The notes: a model not told the origin generated them from the sequence alone. A DNA stretch of 64,000 nucleotides from Chrysophaeum taylorii (GCA_029834535.1 JAQMWT010000216.1:1-64000); one strand, 5' to 3'. Shown: positions 50,480 through 63,039, numbered from the stretch's first letter. Numbers and translations are program-made.

Positions 50480-50770
50480 GTGGGGCAGCGAGATCGATCG
50501 ATTGATACCCGTAGATCGCGTGCCGGACGTCGCCATAGCCTTGTGATACGCTGGCGCCAGGTCAGTCCCGCATCGTCGACCGCGTCGACCGGCTGGCGCC
50601 AGGTCAGGAGCACTGGCGTCGCCCCCGCCGCCTGCACGCTCACGATGCAACGTCGACTAAGATGCCGAGGCGTTCGCCCCCCGCGAACCTCTCTGCCGCA
50701 GCGGCAAACTCCTTCAAAAGTCCACCGCTGCTCTCGACGCCGAGGCCCCGAAACCAGCGAAGGTGGTCTA
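50480..50770 (-). pseudogene. Relic of the adenylation domain shared by the two NRPS-like genes
   Basis: On the minus strand, 50570-50648 reads IVSVQAAGATPVLLTWRQPVDAV, nearly the same as the N-terminal adenylation segment of both neighbours. 50690-50767 retains the upstream GVE..FKEFAAA region in another frame. Flanking sequence is scrambled, and no later core motif is found. It is a dead, internally deleted third copy. Confidence 0.85.
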
Positions 50771-50771
50771 G

Positions 50772-50835
50772 TTACCCCTTCTCGACGGCGTAGGGCCGCC
50801 GGATTACCCCTTCTCGACGGCGTAGGGCCGCCGGA
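50772..50835. repeat. 32-bp perfect tandem repeat, two copies
   Basis: The unit TTACCCCTTCTCGACGGCGT plus the following 12 bases occurs twice in a row (50772-50803, 50804-50835), immediately upstream of the relic on its own strand. Confidence 0.9.
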
Positions 50836-51144
50836 AACGAGGAGAAGCTGCGGTCCGAATGACGTCACTCCCCTTTTACCAGCCGCGCTTTGGTCCCCCG
50901 AACCCCGTGCGGGCGTCCATCCGCACTATCCCCCTAGTAGTAGGAAACTCGGAAACTCCTCTCTTCGTCTGCCCCGCGGCTCGGCGATGACCCCGACTAG
51001 GCCCCAGGACATGTCCACCGTCCACCCATATGGGGTACCTTGGCCTCTCTAGCCCCTCACGCCTTTTCCCAAACCCCTCGCACTCTCTCTCTTCTAGACG
51101 TCGCCGCCTAGCCTACGGGCGCACCAGGTGGCGAGATTCATGAA

Positions 51145-54100
51145 TTATCTTCGTCGAGACCCGACGAGGTCCCCGGTGGTGGAGGCGATCCCCGTGGTCG
51201 GACGATGGTTATGGTGCATTTGCGCGGAGAAGACGCCCTCGGCACAAACGTCGGTATCGAACATGGTGCGGCTGCGAATGCGAACCTGGTTTTCATCGAT
51301 GCAGAGAACGTCCTGGCCTCCCTCGGCGACGGCGGCGGCGCGATTGGAACCGCGGCGATTGAACCTGTCCGTCGTGAAGAGGACGTGCTGTCCGTCGGGC
51401 GCGGCATCGCCGCGCGCGAGTCGAACTCTGGCGACGAGGTTGTTGTCGAGATAAACAGAGAGTTCCCGAGCGCCGCGATTCGGAGTCTTGGAGTAGTTCC
51501 AGATCGTGAGAGCCGCGAGCGAAACTGGCTTGTTCAGGAAGACGTAGAGTTCGTTCTCGTCGGGAAGACCGGGGAATTCGGCGTCGCTCAAAGAGATACG
51601 ATTGGGCGCGAGCCACACCCTCGACGACGAGGAGCTGAAGAGGTTGGCCGGGACGCGAAGATCGCGCCGAAAGTCGTCGCCGAGCACGCGGATCGAGTCG
51701 GGCAAGCCGCACACGCGCTCGGGCGAGACGACGCGCTGCTCGGCGTCGCGGAGCTCGAGGCCGTCCAGCCCGAGATAATAGGCGTCGCCCCACGTGCCGT
51801 GGAAGACAAGGCGCACCATCGCGCCGCGAGGAAGTTCGGGCGTCTCGTAGTCTTCCAGGATATGGTCGGCGCGCGGTTTTTGAACAGCCGAGACGTGACG
51901 TACTCCAAATTGTTTTATCGGCGGCCGCGGCATCTCGATGTCGTCGAGCGCGATGCGCTGGTGGAAGTCGACCCAACCGCGGCCAGGCGCGGGACGGAGC
52001 TCGACTAAGCCTCGAAGCTCGCCGTCGGCTTCGACTTGGATGACGCGCGCGCCGCGAGCCGCGTCCTCGGGCGACTTGTTGTAATTCGAGACGCCAATAC
52101 CCCAGACCGTCGTCGGAGCTCCGAGGTCAAGGGCGAGCCACGGCGGGCTCTTGGCGTCGAACGGCACGAGCCAAAAGTGCCGATCGTCCACCGTCTCCGT
52201 CGCGCCGTCGACCAGCTTGCTCAGCGTCCGGGGGTCGCCGGAGAACCCCATCGTCTCGAGGTCGCGAGGCTCGGCCGAGAGTTGCGATGGTAGGATTGAA
52301 ATCGCAGCCCCCGAAGCGTCGGCGTACACTTGAATCCCACTCAGGCCAACGTAGTGGCGATCTGCGAAGAAGAAGAAGAAGAAAAGGTCCTCTTGGCACG
52401 CACAAAAAAAAAAACGTGATTACAACACACCTCCCCACGTCGCCAAAAGACGGATCGTGATATGCCGAACGCGACTCGTACTTGTTGTTGTTGTCCCTCT
52501 CGCCTGCGCGATGATCGACGATGTCCCGGCGGCGGCACCGCCGCCACCACCGTTCGAGGCGGATTCGCCGAGCTGGTCTGGCGACGCTGCTGCTGCTGCT
52601 GCTGCTGCCAGGTGCTCGGCGTTTGATTTTTTTGAAGAAAAAGCGACGACGACCCGCGCGCGGGGGTATTGCTCTTTTCCCTCCTCTTCTTCTTCCTCTT
52701 CTTCGCATACGGACGTTGGCACCGAGGTTCGCGGGCGCGCGACGTCGCGTACCAGGCCTTCCTCCGCCAACATGTCACCGTAACTCACCGGCAGGTCGTC
52801 CAGCGCAACTCGCTGCAGCTTGTCGGCGGTCTTGGGTCTCGCGCGCAGAAGTTGCTGCGCCTCCCGAAGCAGGTTGGCATCTTCATCGGGCCGCAACGCA
52901 ACGTCGTTCTTCTCAATATTACGGAGAATGTCCTCGCTGGCCGTAAAGAGGATCATCTCGCACGCCGAAGCCGCGCCTTCGAGACTGCCGAGGGCTTTGC
53001 GAATCTCGCCTTCGAAGACGGGCGTGTCGTCGAGCGACGCGCGCATGCGCCGCACTCCACGGTAGCTGTGTGCCCGTGACTTGTTGTAGTTCCAGATCCG
53101 CAACATCGAGATAGCTGGTGCCGGCTTGGCTATTTCGGCGGCCAATTCGAGCGTGATCGAATGCTCCTGTTCGTCTTCGAACGGCGCCAGCCAAGCGTGG
53201 AGCTCGTCACACGTGAACGAAATACCGTCGATCAGCTTATCGGCCGTTCGCGGATCCGAGTCGTACTCGGGTAGCACGTTGATTGATGGCGGCGTCGCCG
53301 CTATCGTGACCACCTTGAGCTGCTCGCCATTCTCGTCGAACACCTCGATCCCGTGGAGTCCGACGTAATACGGATCACCTGTTCGGTTCACACGTCATGA
53401 TGCAAGCACTGCACCACGCGACAAAAATGGAAATACACGACACTCACCCCAGGTGGAGAGCAATTCGAGCTTGAGCACTCGCCCTCGAGGCAGCGTGGGA
53501 ATTTCCACCATGGTTTCCTCTCTCTCAAACTCACGGTCTTCTTTTGGTTCATCAAGCTGCTGCTGCTGCTGCTGGTCACGCGTCAATAAACCTGGACCAG
53601 TACGCGGTGGCTCGTCCAAGGAGAAGGAGGTATGTGCAGTGTCTTCAATACTATTCGCAAAGTTTTCGAACTGCGACGCCGTCAACAACGTCGTCGACGT
53701 CGTCTCAAAGATATTTTCCGACGGTGGATGCTGCTGCTGCTGCTGCTGCTGTTGCTTGACATCGGGCCCTCCTGCCTGCTGCACCGCTTGTTGGGATCCA
53801 CTCGCCATCACCGATGTTGCTGCCTCGTCTCGAATCATGGCTTCCACGATTGGCTTCGGTGGGTCGTGGGACGCAGATGTCACGGTAAAATTTCCGCCGA
53901 CGACCGCCGCGCCAGCTTGAGAGAGACGAGACCTGTTCTTTTTCGAAAAGTATGTCAGCGAATCCCACGACTGCTGCAGCGATTCGTCGCTCGCGACACG
54001 ACCGATCGATGCCTTATTTCTGGTTTTGTGATCGAAGCTCGGTGCCGCGGGCTTGGTGGCGCTACTCTGCTTGGCGAGCTGCGAGAGTGGAGATAGCACG

Positions 54101-56286
54101 TCGAGCTCGGCACTCAAGGCCTTCACTTCAGTCCACTCTTTCTCCCCTTTGTCGGCTGGGATCTCAGCTTCCCGCCGAGGCGCCGAGGCTTCTGGAAGTT
54201 CGTCGGTGTCGTTAAGAGGTTCGACCGAGTCCTCAATTGTGAGCACGCGGCGCCGGCGCGCGCGCGGATCCCTTTGCTTGTCCCCTCCTCGGTCCGTGTT
54301 GCGGCCTGGTAGCACGTCGACTCTGCCTTCATCGGCGACATCCTCTTCAACAAATGACCCCTTCATGACCATCCGAGCGACGACATCGTCTCTCGGAGCG
54401 GCCACCACGCTGGCGGCGGAAGAAGACCCTTTGTCATCTTGTTTCGAATCGACGACACGAGGACGTTGTTGGGGACGCAGATTAAAACTGCGATCGGCGA
54501 GCCACAACGGGATTCCGACAGACCCTTCCGCGTACTGAAGAGCAGTGGCCGTCTGACATTCGACGACGCTCCGAGCAGCAACGGGTAGTGGCGGCGCCGC
54601 TGCCGGTGTCGGATGGGTGGTTGCTTGCATGTTTTGGTCTTTTTCGGGCGGCGTTTGTCTCAGCTGTTTGATGGTGGCAGCATCTTCCGATGTCTTGATG
54701 CGCGCCTCGGAGAACATCTGTTCAACGAGCGGATCTTCTCGGGCGATTGGAATCGGAAACCCATGTTTTGTGGAAGGAGGGACAGCTGGTGCCGCACATG
54801 GAATCTCCGCGACCACATGCCGAAGCGGAACATCCAGCACATCTTTCCTGCGATACACCGGCAGGTCGCGGTTGCACGGAGTTTGGAAACGAGCGAGCTC
54901 GCCGCGCCAGACTTGCCGATCGTTCAAAAACATTTCGAGCCGCCGGACCCCAAGCGACCCTGGCGTCGACGAAATGCCATCCGTTTTGCCCGGACTCGCC
55001 GAGCAGTTCCAGATGCGACACCGAGTTCCCTCTGGCAGAATATCTGTGGACAACTGAACATGCAACTCGACCGGACCATCCGAAGGGAGCCGTACGATCC
55101 AGGATTTCGAGGCTAGGTCGTCGTCGCTGTTCGGCGGTGCAAGCAATCTAGGGAGCTCAGATGCTGACCTCGACGTAGGAGGCGCTGGTCGAGGGGGGTT
55201 TCCAGCAAACAGACGCAAATCTGACGGTTTTATGGGCATGTGCTCGCCATTCGGCGACAAGACCGCGATCGCATCGAGCCCTGCGACGCGCGGTCCGTCC
55301 CAACCGTCGTGGATACGCAACGTGAGTCTTGATGGGCATAAAGGGGCAACCTGGTCGTCGTTGACGCCCAGCGCGCGTCCCTGGTCGACGACCGCCGTAC
55401 GACGGATCTTCTCCTGCCACAAGAGCTCGCTCGAGAGTAGTCCGCCTTTGCTCAGCCGCTTCAATATGTCTAGGCATTGACGCATCGCGGCCACGTCTGA
55501 CGGTCCGAACGTGACGTCCGTATCGTTCGCACCGTCATTATTCTCCTCGTTAAACTGTGCCGCGATGTGCACCAGCAGCTTCTTCTGCGAGCGATGGAGA
55601 GTTTTAACTTTGGTGCTGAGCTGGCGCAGTAGCACGTCGTCAGACGCTTCGACTTCCACCTCTCCAGTAGGCGCTTTTTGATCGGTCTCCTCGGCCAGCG
55701 TTGCCGCTCCTTGAAGAGCAGCGGGTTCCCGTTCTGAGAGGCCCGCAATTGCCATCGGCGCGTTCGCCGCTGCGGCACAACTATTATTCCAAGTCTTTCC
55801 AACTTCCAGAATGGCGTCCATGCCGAGGTCGCCTTTCTGCGCGGCTGCTACGCGCGGAAGCGCCCGAACGACCCGAGTCGCACCGAGCTGCCATTGCGGG
55901 CTCTCCGCATCCGTGTCGACCTCGTCGCTCGGATCAAAGTCGTCCGCATACTCGTCTTCTTCGTCGACCTCGGCTGGCTCGTTCTCGTCGCGCCTCTCCG
56001 CCCGGCCATCGATCTGCCGTCGCTGAGCTCTCGCGCTCGCCCAGGTTCGTCGTCGCGAGCAGCTTGGGACCCCGTCGTCGCGCGGTCGATGACGGACTCG
56101 CGCACCCACGCGCTGCTTACTCCGCGCCTCGTTCGCGCCGGCCCAGTGCAACTCGAAGCCCTGCTCCATTTCCTGCAAGCGTCGCGTCTTGTCAGTTGCA
56201 GCCGCTTTTTTTAATCGATTCCGATGTTCGAGAAGCCGAATGTACTCAATTTTCTCCGCCGTTTTAGGCGACGGTGCGCCATCCAT
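51145..56286 (-). CDS. KATNIP: KATNIP (katanin-interacting protein, KIAA0556) ciliary protein
   Basis: Three exons on the minus strand: 56286..53448, 53378..52431 and 52361..51145, separated by two 69-nt GT-AG introns, giving 1667 aa (human about 1618). The ATG at 56286 was chosen; the frame extends upstream only by a GTG. The N-terminal 350 residues are charged and disordered. The conserved DUF4457-type modules follow, each with a TWG-D-(P/R/A)-(Y/H)Y-(V/L)GL-x-G-(I/L) strand (WGDPYYVGLHGIEVF; WGDRHYVGLSGIQVY; WGDAYYLGLDGLEL) and an (I/L)WNY(N/S)K motif. In animals KATNIP binds katanin and microtubules at the ciliary base. Its presence implies a flagellated stage. Poly-Glu, poly-Ala, poly-Gly and poly-Gln runs are lineage-specific insertions. 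Confidence 0.93.
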
Positions 56287-56530
56287 CTCAAGCACTGGAC
56301 GACGACGACCTTAAAAATTGTCTCTCATCGTCCGCTGAGAAATAAATTTCATCACGGCGGCCGACGCCGATGTACTGAGACTTTGTTGAACAACAAGGTC
56401 CGTTACGAAGTTCATGAAACTCTGCGGGGGGAAATTAATGTATAAGGGGGGGGGCTATTGGACCCTGGAGTTCTGCTGGGGGTACGCGAAGAAAAATAAT
56501 AGTGCCAAACTAGAGAACAGTAATTACTAC

Positions 56531-56618
56531 TGTGTTACCCTTCAGCAGAGTGTGAGAACAGTGGTGGTCTGTCCTCGAATCTGTCTCTTAATCGAGGACA
56601 GCCGGTGTGAATAACACA
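56531..56618. repeat. 88-bp segment with TGTGTTA/TAACACA inverted ends
   Basis: A 7-bp perfect terminal inverted repeat encloses an internal TGTCCTCGA/TCGAGGACA stem. It lies between KATNIP and the Copia element. It could be a very short terminal repeat of the element, a miniature transposon or a hairpin; I cannot tell. Confidence 0.35.
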
Positions 56619-56703
56619 GCGTTTTCTTAAATCAAAGGTGGCAAAGTTAAGTGAACTAACCAGGGGGTACTAACCCTAGTTCAGATTTTCTATCTCTACG
56701 CCC

Positions 56704-58944
56704 TTACAGATTGAACGTGGGGAGCGAAATCTGGATCAAACTAAGCGGGAAGCGTCTTACCATCGACAAGAATGAAAAGGGTGTTCTGGACAGAGTCGTG
56801 CGGTGGAAGAGCAGCTGAGAGAGTGACTTGATGGGATGGTGGGGAGGATGAAGTGGAATGAACGCCGTAGGCGTTTTTGAACTTGTGAAATAAGTTGCGT
56901 TGAAGGAGCTTCGAAAAATGATCAGCGACCTGGTAGAGAGTAGGACACCAGAGAGGTCGATGATCGAGTTAGCTTGGTAGTCACGAATGCGAAATTCTCG
57001 TAAGTTGATATGACGAGAAGGAGCACTGACTTTAGGATGATTAGCGACATGTAGTGCGCTAGCGTTGTCAATAAGTAAGGGGATAGCGTAAGCTTGATCA
57101 CAAGAAAACAGATAGGGGTGGGAGGAGAAAAGCGTGTAGAACCAGTGACATTCATCAGCGGCGGCGCTGGCGGCGATGAGTTCAGCTTCCATGGTGCTCT
57201 TGGCAGTGAGAGTCTGGCGTTGGCTAGACCAAAATACGAGATTGCCAAAGACGAAGATGCATACACCAGAATTGGATCGTAAGCGAGGGTCAGAACGATC
57301 AGCGAAACTTGCATCAGTAAAACAGATAATAGGTGAACGAAGATGATGCAGTTTAGGATAGTAAGCGATCAGATGCTGAATAAAGGGGGTAATAGACGGG
57401 CTGTCGGATGAATAGTCAAGGGAATCATTCAGAGTGCCCTTTAAATAGCGAAGCAAAACATATAAGTGCAGAAGATGGGTTTGGTCAGGGTTGTGCTGCA
57501 TCCCCTTGCAGCATTTGTTGCACAGGGTGGGGATGTCCGGCCGACATGTGACAGACAAATAAATGCTAGTGCCACAGTAGAAAGGGAAGTGCTGGCGTAT
57601 TACGTCCAAGGTAGGAGCCAAGTCTGAGAGAAGGCTATTGGAAGGTTTTTGGACGAGGATGTCCGAATAGGGGACGTCTAGGCTATGCAGATTGAGCTTA
57701 TGCTCAGCAAGCATCTTGTTGATCTTCGCTGCAACATTCATAGTGAGATGACCAGCGGAGACATTATAATGGACATCGATGCCAAGAAAGGATCGGATGT
57801 TGTCATGCCATGTACCCTTGCCATATTCGGTCTCCAGAGCGGTGCGAAGAGACGCAATTTTGGCAGTGTTGGTACCAGTGATCAATATGTCATCGACGGA
57901 AACGGATAGTAATACCCATTGGTTGATAGATCGATCCCAATTGATATAAAGACAAGTATCGACTTGTGAGCGTTCGAACTCATGCTGTCGAAGAAATGAG
58001 TCGAGCTTAATATTCCACAACAAAGCTGACTGTTTGAGGCCATCGAGTCGGAGAGCGAGTTTTGACTCTGGATGGTTCTTCTGTATCTGCTGGACAAGAT
58101 TTGGAGAGACACGTATTCCTCGAGGAAAATCGATCCATACCGGGCGATCGAGTGCGGATTGGATGAATGCCTGGGGAATGTCCGCGTGCGCGACAGGGAG
58201 CTTGTGCTTCACAGCAATGGCGAGCAGTAGCCGGTTGGTAGCAAGCACTGCGGTTGGTGAGGATGTGGCATAGAAGTCAATACCTACACGTGCCAAGAAA
58301 CCTCGGGCGACTAGACGGGCTTTATAGCGGTCGGGAGTGCCGTCAGCAAAATACTTGATCTTCAGCACGAGCTTTGTCGAGATGGACGAACGGTCTGGTG
58401 GTAAAGGCTCAAGCTGGAATACACCATTGGAGCACAATCCTTCAATTTCCTTGCGAATCGAAGCGATATGCTTTAACTTATCTTCTTCGCTGAGTCCTTT
58501 AAGTTCGACAATCTTTTCCGGCTCATAGACGATATCTTCAGCGGTCACGAGTTGTAACACGACGTGATCGATGTGCTCCAAATCATAGTCCATGACTTCT
58601 TCGAAGATGTCTTGATTTGGATCACTTTGACTTAGGAAGAGGTGTCCGAGTTCGCCAGAATCATGCATGAAGGCATGCCTGTGACGAGAAGCTAGATGGT
58701 AGTGCTGATGCGCGGAGACGTCCCATAAAAGAGAGGAGCCCATACAACAGAATTCTTGGTTCCATTGACGCGCATAGTACTCTGTCGGTGACATTTCGTC
58801 ATTGCACATGTAGTTCTCGAGAACAGAATTGTCGTTATCAAGGTGGTCAACCAACATAGACGAGTGGTATGGCTTCCTGGGGAAGTCAATGTACAAGAGT
58901 TCCGCGTCGGTTTCTCTCTGCAAGTCCAGTGCGGTGCCGCCCAT
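56704..58944 (-). other. Copia reverse transcriptase and RNase H part of the remnant
   Basis: Contains RVT_2-type sequence followed by an RNase H domain ending near 56.95 kb. It is part of the fossil element above and not a host gene. Confidence 0.85.
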
Positions 58945-58970
58945 GATACCGTAGTCTTGTGTGGTAGTTG

Positions 58971-60821
58971 CTAGGAGACATCCTTTCGGGACATCATTAG
59001 GCGGCTTAGCTTCTCTTCTCTTCGAATATTGAGAGCAGAGGCGATGCTGGCGGCGTGGCCCTGGTGCAGAGCGCTGACACTGATGAGGAACATCAATGTG
59101 CTGGACATGTTGGCTGTGGCGTGAGCCGTGGATTGCTCCTGCTGGTATTTCCAGTTGCGACCATACTCTGAGGCGAGAATGCGTCGGGTGAAGAGTTTTC
59201 CATCGTCAACACGTTTCACGATGTAGAGTTGATCCTTAGGGATGCGGAATCCACGTTCGTCATTGAGATCTGCTTTGAGTTTATCGCTCTGGTTGCGATG
59301 CACGAGGACTGGAGTAAAACCTGAATCGTCGAGAACAACCTCTAGGCGATCTTTTCGTTTGGGCATCGGGATGCTACCATCCGGTGGAGGTGGCCGGTTG
59401 AGGAACGAAAAATCCTGTTCACGTGTCGCGTCGCTGACGGGACTTGAATCAGCAGCGGGAGTTGGATCCAGTGCTTTGTGTTTGTCGTCATCGCTAGGTT
59501 GGTCATCGTGCTCGTCTTCGTGATTCTCGCCCTCATTTTTTGATTCCTGTCTAATATCCGGCATTTGCTGTTCGCTGATGCCTGGTAGCGGGTCCTCTTG
59601 TCGTGCCTTTGGTGGGATCTGTGCAAGTGCTTTGATCCGTTCGATCTCCTTGTTTCGGTTGACTGGCATGTCCGCGTCGACGTGAAAGTCGTTTGAGGTA
59701 ACGATTTTTCCATATCGCCCTTGATGTACAAGCAGGATAGAGCTGTGAACATCACGGATAAATTGGTCCGTACCGGGGAGGTTCGGGAGATAGTTGTTGC
59801 TATGAAAGTAAGAGGCAGAGACGCTGGAGGGTTCCAGTTTGTGACTTTGAGGGTAGACAAAAGTGACAGGCTCGCCAAAGGGAAGAAGCTTTAAGAGCGG
59901 TGCCGTGGGCGACATGATACGCCGGGGAACGGTGCATGGCATGTGCGTGCGCGAGGGCAGGCCGTGAGAGCGCTGGTTGTCGGCTTGGATCTTATGCAGG
60001 AGAGCAAATGGGTGATAATACTCAGCGGCAATAGACTTTCCTTCGATGCGTACACTGCGAAGGTTGAGAAGACGAACCACGGTGCCTCGGGTGTTTTCTT
60101 TGATAATGTTTTCAGCAAGGTTTCGCTGGTGGAGGTGGCGACCAAAGATTTGGAATTGGAGACCAAGTTGCACCTTGAGAGGGTGGAAGGCTTCGGAGCG
60201 AAAAGTCGAGAATGCGTCAGAGGATATGATTTTCACATGGACATCGAATTCGACTTTGATCACGTTAACCACATGGAGGATGCCGGCCAGAACATCTTGT
60301 GCGTCTAATTTCCGTAGGAAAAAGACCCATTTGTGTGCTGAGATGATACGCACGAAGTGCATGATATAGCGAAATGCACCGTAGCACTTGTGGATGCTCG
60401 GGTATGATACATCCATGTGGTGGTGTTGGCCAGGGGCGTAGGCCAGTTCGCCCTGTGACCAGGAAGTGTTCTGGTGACGGAAGCTGACATGCGATTGACA
60501 GCGCTTCCATTCGCTGCAGCCTTGCAGATACCGATCATCACCTGGGCGGAGATTCGCTACATTAGCGGCAATCGTGCGGCGAAGAATCTCTGGTTGTTGG
60601 TGGTGTATGCGGTGCCAGCGAGTAACCAAGAGCACTCTTTTGGCGTGCTGAGTGGTGCCGGGCTGGTGCAAGGGAGGCAGTGCGGCAGTCGAAGCGCTGG
60701 GGGGGGCTGGGTCGCTTGTCGACTCGGATCTTAGCAACGGTTGCCTCGGCAAGAAGCGTCTCGAGGTTTGTCGATTTGCTTGGTTTGCGGATCGCATCAT
60801 GGTGAGCATCTGCAACGGCAT
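58971..60821 (-). other. Copia integrase part of the remnant
   Basis: Holds an integrase-core-like stretch (HMDVSYPSIHKCYGAFRYIM onwards) at about 60.0-60.4 kb, and a Pro/Asp-rich linker towards RT. It is part of the fossil element. Confidence 0.7.
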
Positions 60822-62100
60822 TGAAGAGGGAGGTGAGGTTCAGGTCTTCCTCTGCTAGGAGGCGGCTGGAGATGGTTGAGAAGAATTCTGCAACCTGGTG
60901 GATGTCTCCAGGGCTGGGGATGCCATGGCGTATTGTAGCCCATTCGACGTGAAGGTTCACGTGGTGGTGCGATTCGTGGAATGCGAGGACAGCGCTGTAC
61001 TTTGCCTGCAACATGTGGTGCGGGACGGCGTTGGCCAGTGCCTTGAACGCGAAGTACGGCGGGTGCTGTTTGAATAGTCGGAGCAGTTCCGGGTCCGAGT
61101 GGTGTCCAAACTTTGCGATTTCGTTGAGGGTCGCGTAACGTATGTGGTCTGGAGAGATCAGCAGCAAGGCATTGGAGTAGCTCGTGTTGGTTGGGTACGA
61201 GCCAGTAGCCGAGTAGCACTTGGTGCTTTTCTAAAGTGTGTCTCCTATGTGGCCGACATAGTCCGCGTAAGTTGGGCGTGCTTTGGACATTACGAGTCCC
61301 TTGGGGTCATCGAGAGAAATTCGCCCTTGTGAGTCGATCGCGGCAAAGCCAGGATGCGAACGATTCATATAGTGGACCCAAGTGGACGGGCGCGAACAGC
61401 TGTGAGCGGCGGCCAAGGAGGTGGTGTAAGCGACGACCAGAAAGGCGGTGCCCTTGGGAGCATCCAGGGAAAAGGAGTGCGTTGGGGTGAAGACTGCGGG
61501 TTGATGAGAACAGTCGAAAGTCTGAGGGGGCCTGGAATGGAGGGTGAGGGAGGCGCGCGAGAAGTATCCACATGCGACGGCAGTAGCGGCGGTGCCGGTG
61601 ATGGCTCCATCCAAATGGTAAGCACATTGAGACTCTGAGGCATGAAAACAGCGGATGGTATTCCAAGCGGCGAGAGTGGGGTGTTGCGACAAATGGTTGT
61701 GCAGGAGCGTGAAAACCAGTAGGTGGGAAATGGACGCCATTGCGGCGTAGGGGGTGCCGTCGGCATCTAAACCGAGATCCGTGAAGGGCTTGGCGAGACG
61801 TGCGAGCATTTGGCAGATGCGGGCATTCTCGGAAATCGAGAGTTTCGAGGCGTTTGCGGGCTTGTAGGTGTAGGCGGGCTTGTGCTGGTAGTAGTCCAAT
61901 GTAGAACGGGGCACTGTACCACGAAGGACGGGTTTGGCGATCCAGAGATCGTCAGGGATGGTGGGGCTGGGATCCAGGAGATGAATCATGCTCGGAGGCG
62001 AGGTTAACCAATGGGAGGCGGTTTTCTCGAGGGTGTAGCCAGTGAGCCATACCCTTACCCTGATCGCCACTGCGGTTGCGATGGAGGACGGTGCCTCATG

Positions 62101-62431
62101 AATCCTGAGCCTTGCGAGGGCATCCGCCCTCCCGGCGTAGGTTGGCACCTATTCGCCTCCCGGGCGGGCCGGTTGGCAGCCGGAACGTTCGCAGTGGGAC
62201 GGGGTATGGCCGGGGGGCGAATACGGAAGGTTATCGATGAGTTGGTTGTCAGTCACATCGCGGTCTCCTCGTCGCATGGTGACAAGCTTGATGGTCACTC
62301 TCCGCCGACCGACCTTTCGGCGCTCCTCGTCTACAGGCCCGTGATTCCGGGCTGGCTCCTGTCGGTCCGGCCTGGCTCCCATGCTCGGGAGAGGCCTGAA
62401 GTTAGTTAGTTAGTTAGTTAGTAGCCAGTGA
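62101..62431 (+). repeat. LINE 3' end with (GTTA)n tail
   Basis: The best copy of a family also seen at 9.5, 34.9 and 46.3 kb. A GC-rich 3' region (GCCTCCCGGGCGGGCCGGTT; GTGATTCCGGGCTGGCTCCT; GGCTCCCATGCTCGGGAGAG) ends in (GTTA)5 at 62399-62424. Copies agree at the tail and differ in length at the other end, as 5'-truncated non-LTR retrotransposons do. It borders the gag side of the Copia remnant. Confidence 0.75.
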
Positions 62432-63039
62432 GCGGGTGCCGGGCATACACAGCGAGCTAGCGTGTCTTGCTGATGACATCACCAAAAGCAGAGGCATTGT
62501 AGACGCCGGAATGGCGGAAGTAGCCTAGGCGCTGATAACCTTTCGCGAGTTGAGCATATTCGTGGTGAGTTCGGGGGTTGGGAGGGACGTTCTCGACAAT
62601 GGTATAAGTCGGGAGCGTGCAACGAACGAAGCGGAGTTGCTCTTTGACAAAGAGGTCGGCGGTGACCGGAGTGTCATAACCGTCGTATTCTTTCATTACA
62701 CTCAGATGTTGGCAGGGCAATGTAAAAACTGCGAGGTCGAATGTAGGGAGTCTTATTCTGCGGGTTTGGAGTGCGGCATTGAGTTTTCTGAGGTCCGCAT
62801 AGTGCTTGGAAAGAGGTGTTGCGCACGGGTGCGCAGGATATCGTTTATGGCTAGGGCGAGAAGCACGGCGAGGCCTGCGAGGCTCAGGGAAAATGGACTT
62901 TTCCAGAGAACTTGACTGACGACAGATAGGGCGGCCTGCTTTGCGAGGCGTACCGAGCTCCAGTAGAGAGCGTGGGACCTGTAAGGCTTATACAAAAAGA
63001 CGTACTTTTGCCCGGCACACACCTGTACGGCGACCCAAA
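62432..63039. other. Repeat-island spacer, no confident gene
   Basis: A minus-strand open frame at 62457-62720 (87 codons) has ordinary composition but no recognised domain. It probably belongs to one of the surrounding elements. Confidence 0.4.

Larger units (their letters stand above)
56640..62100 (-). mobile_element. Ty1/Copia LTR retrotransposon remnant (stramenopile CoDi-like)
   Basis: A minus-strand fossil of about 5.5 kb. Parts, in element order: a gag-side region at about 60.6-62.1 kb, integrase at 58971-60821, then reverse transcriptase and RNase H at 56704-58944, the Copia order. RT shows the family blocks (KARLVARG, HADIPQAFIQSALD, VSVDDILITG), and RNase H shows FTDASFAD. Convincing long terminal repeats are not found within the window, so the ends are approximate. 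The coding part is spread over several open frames, so it is broken, with a handful of breaks; long open stretches remain, so it is not very old. Base composition is clearly lower in GC than the host genes. Confidence 0.85.

Noticed and set aside
50425-50868. A functional third synthetase gene
   Set aside because: Only one short segment matches the adenylation domain, and none of the A3-A10 motifs or a carrier follow; treated as a relic.
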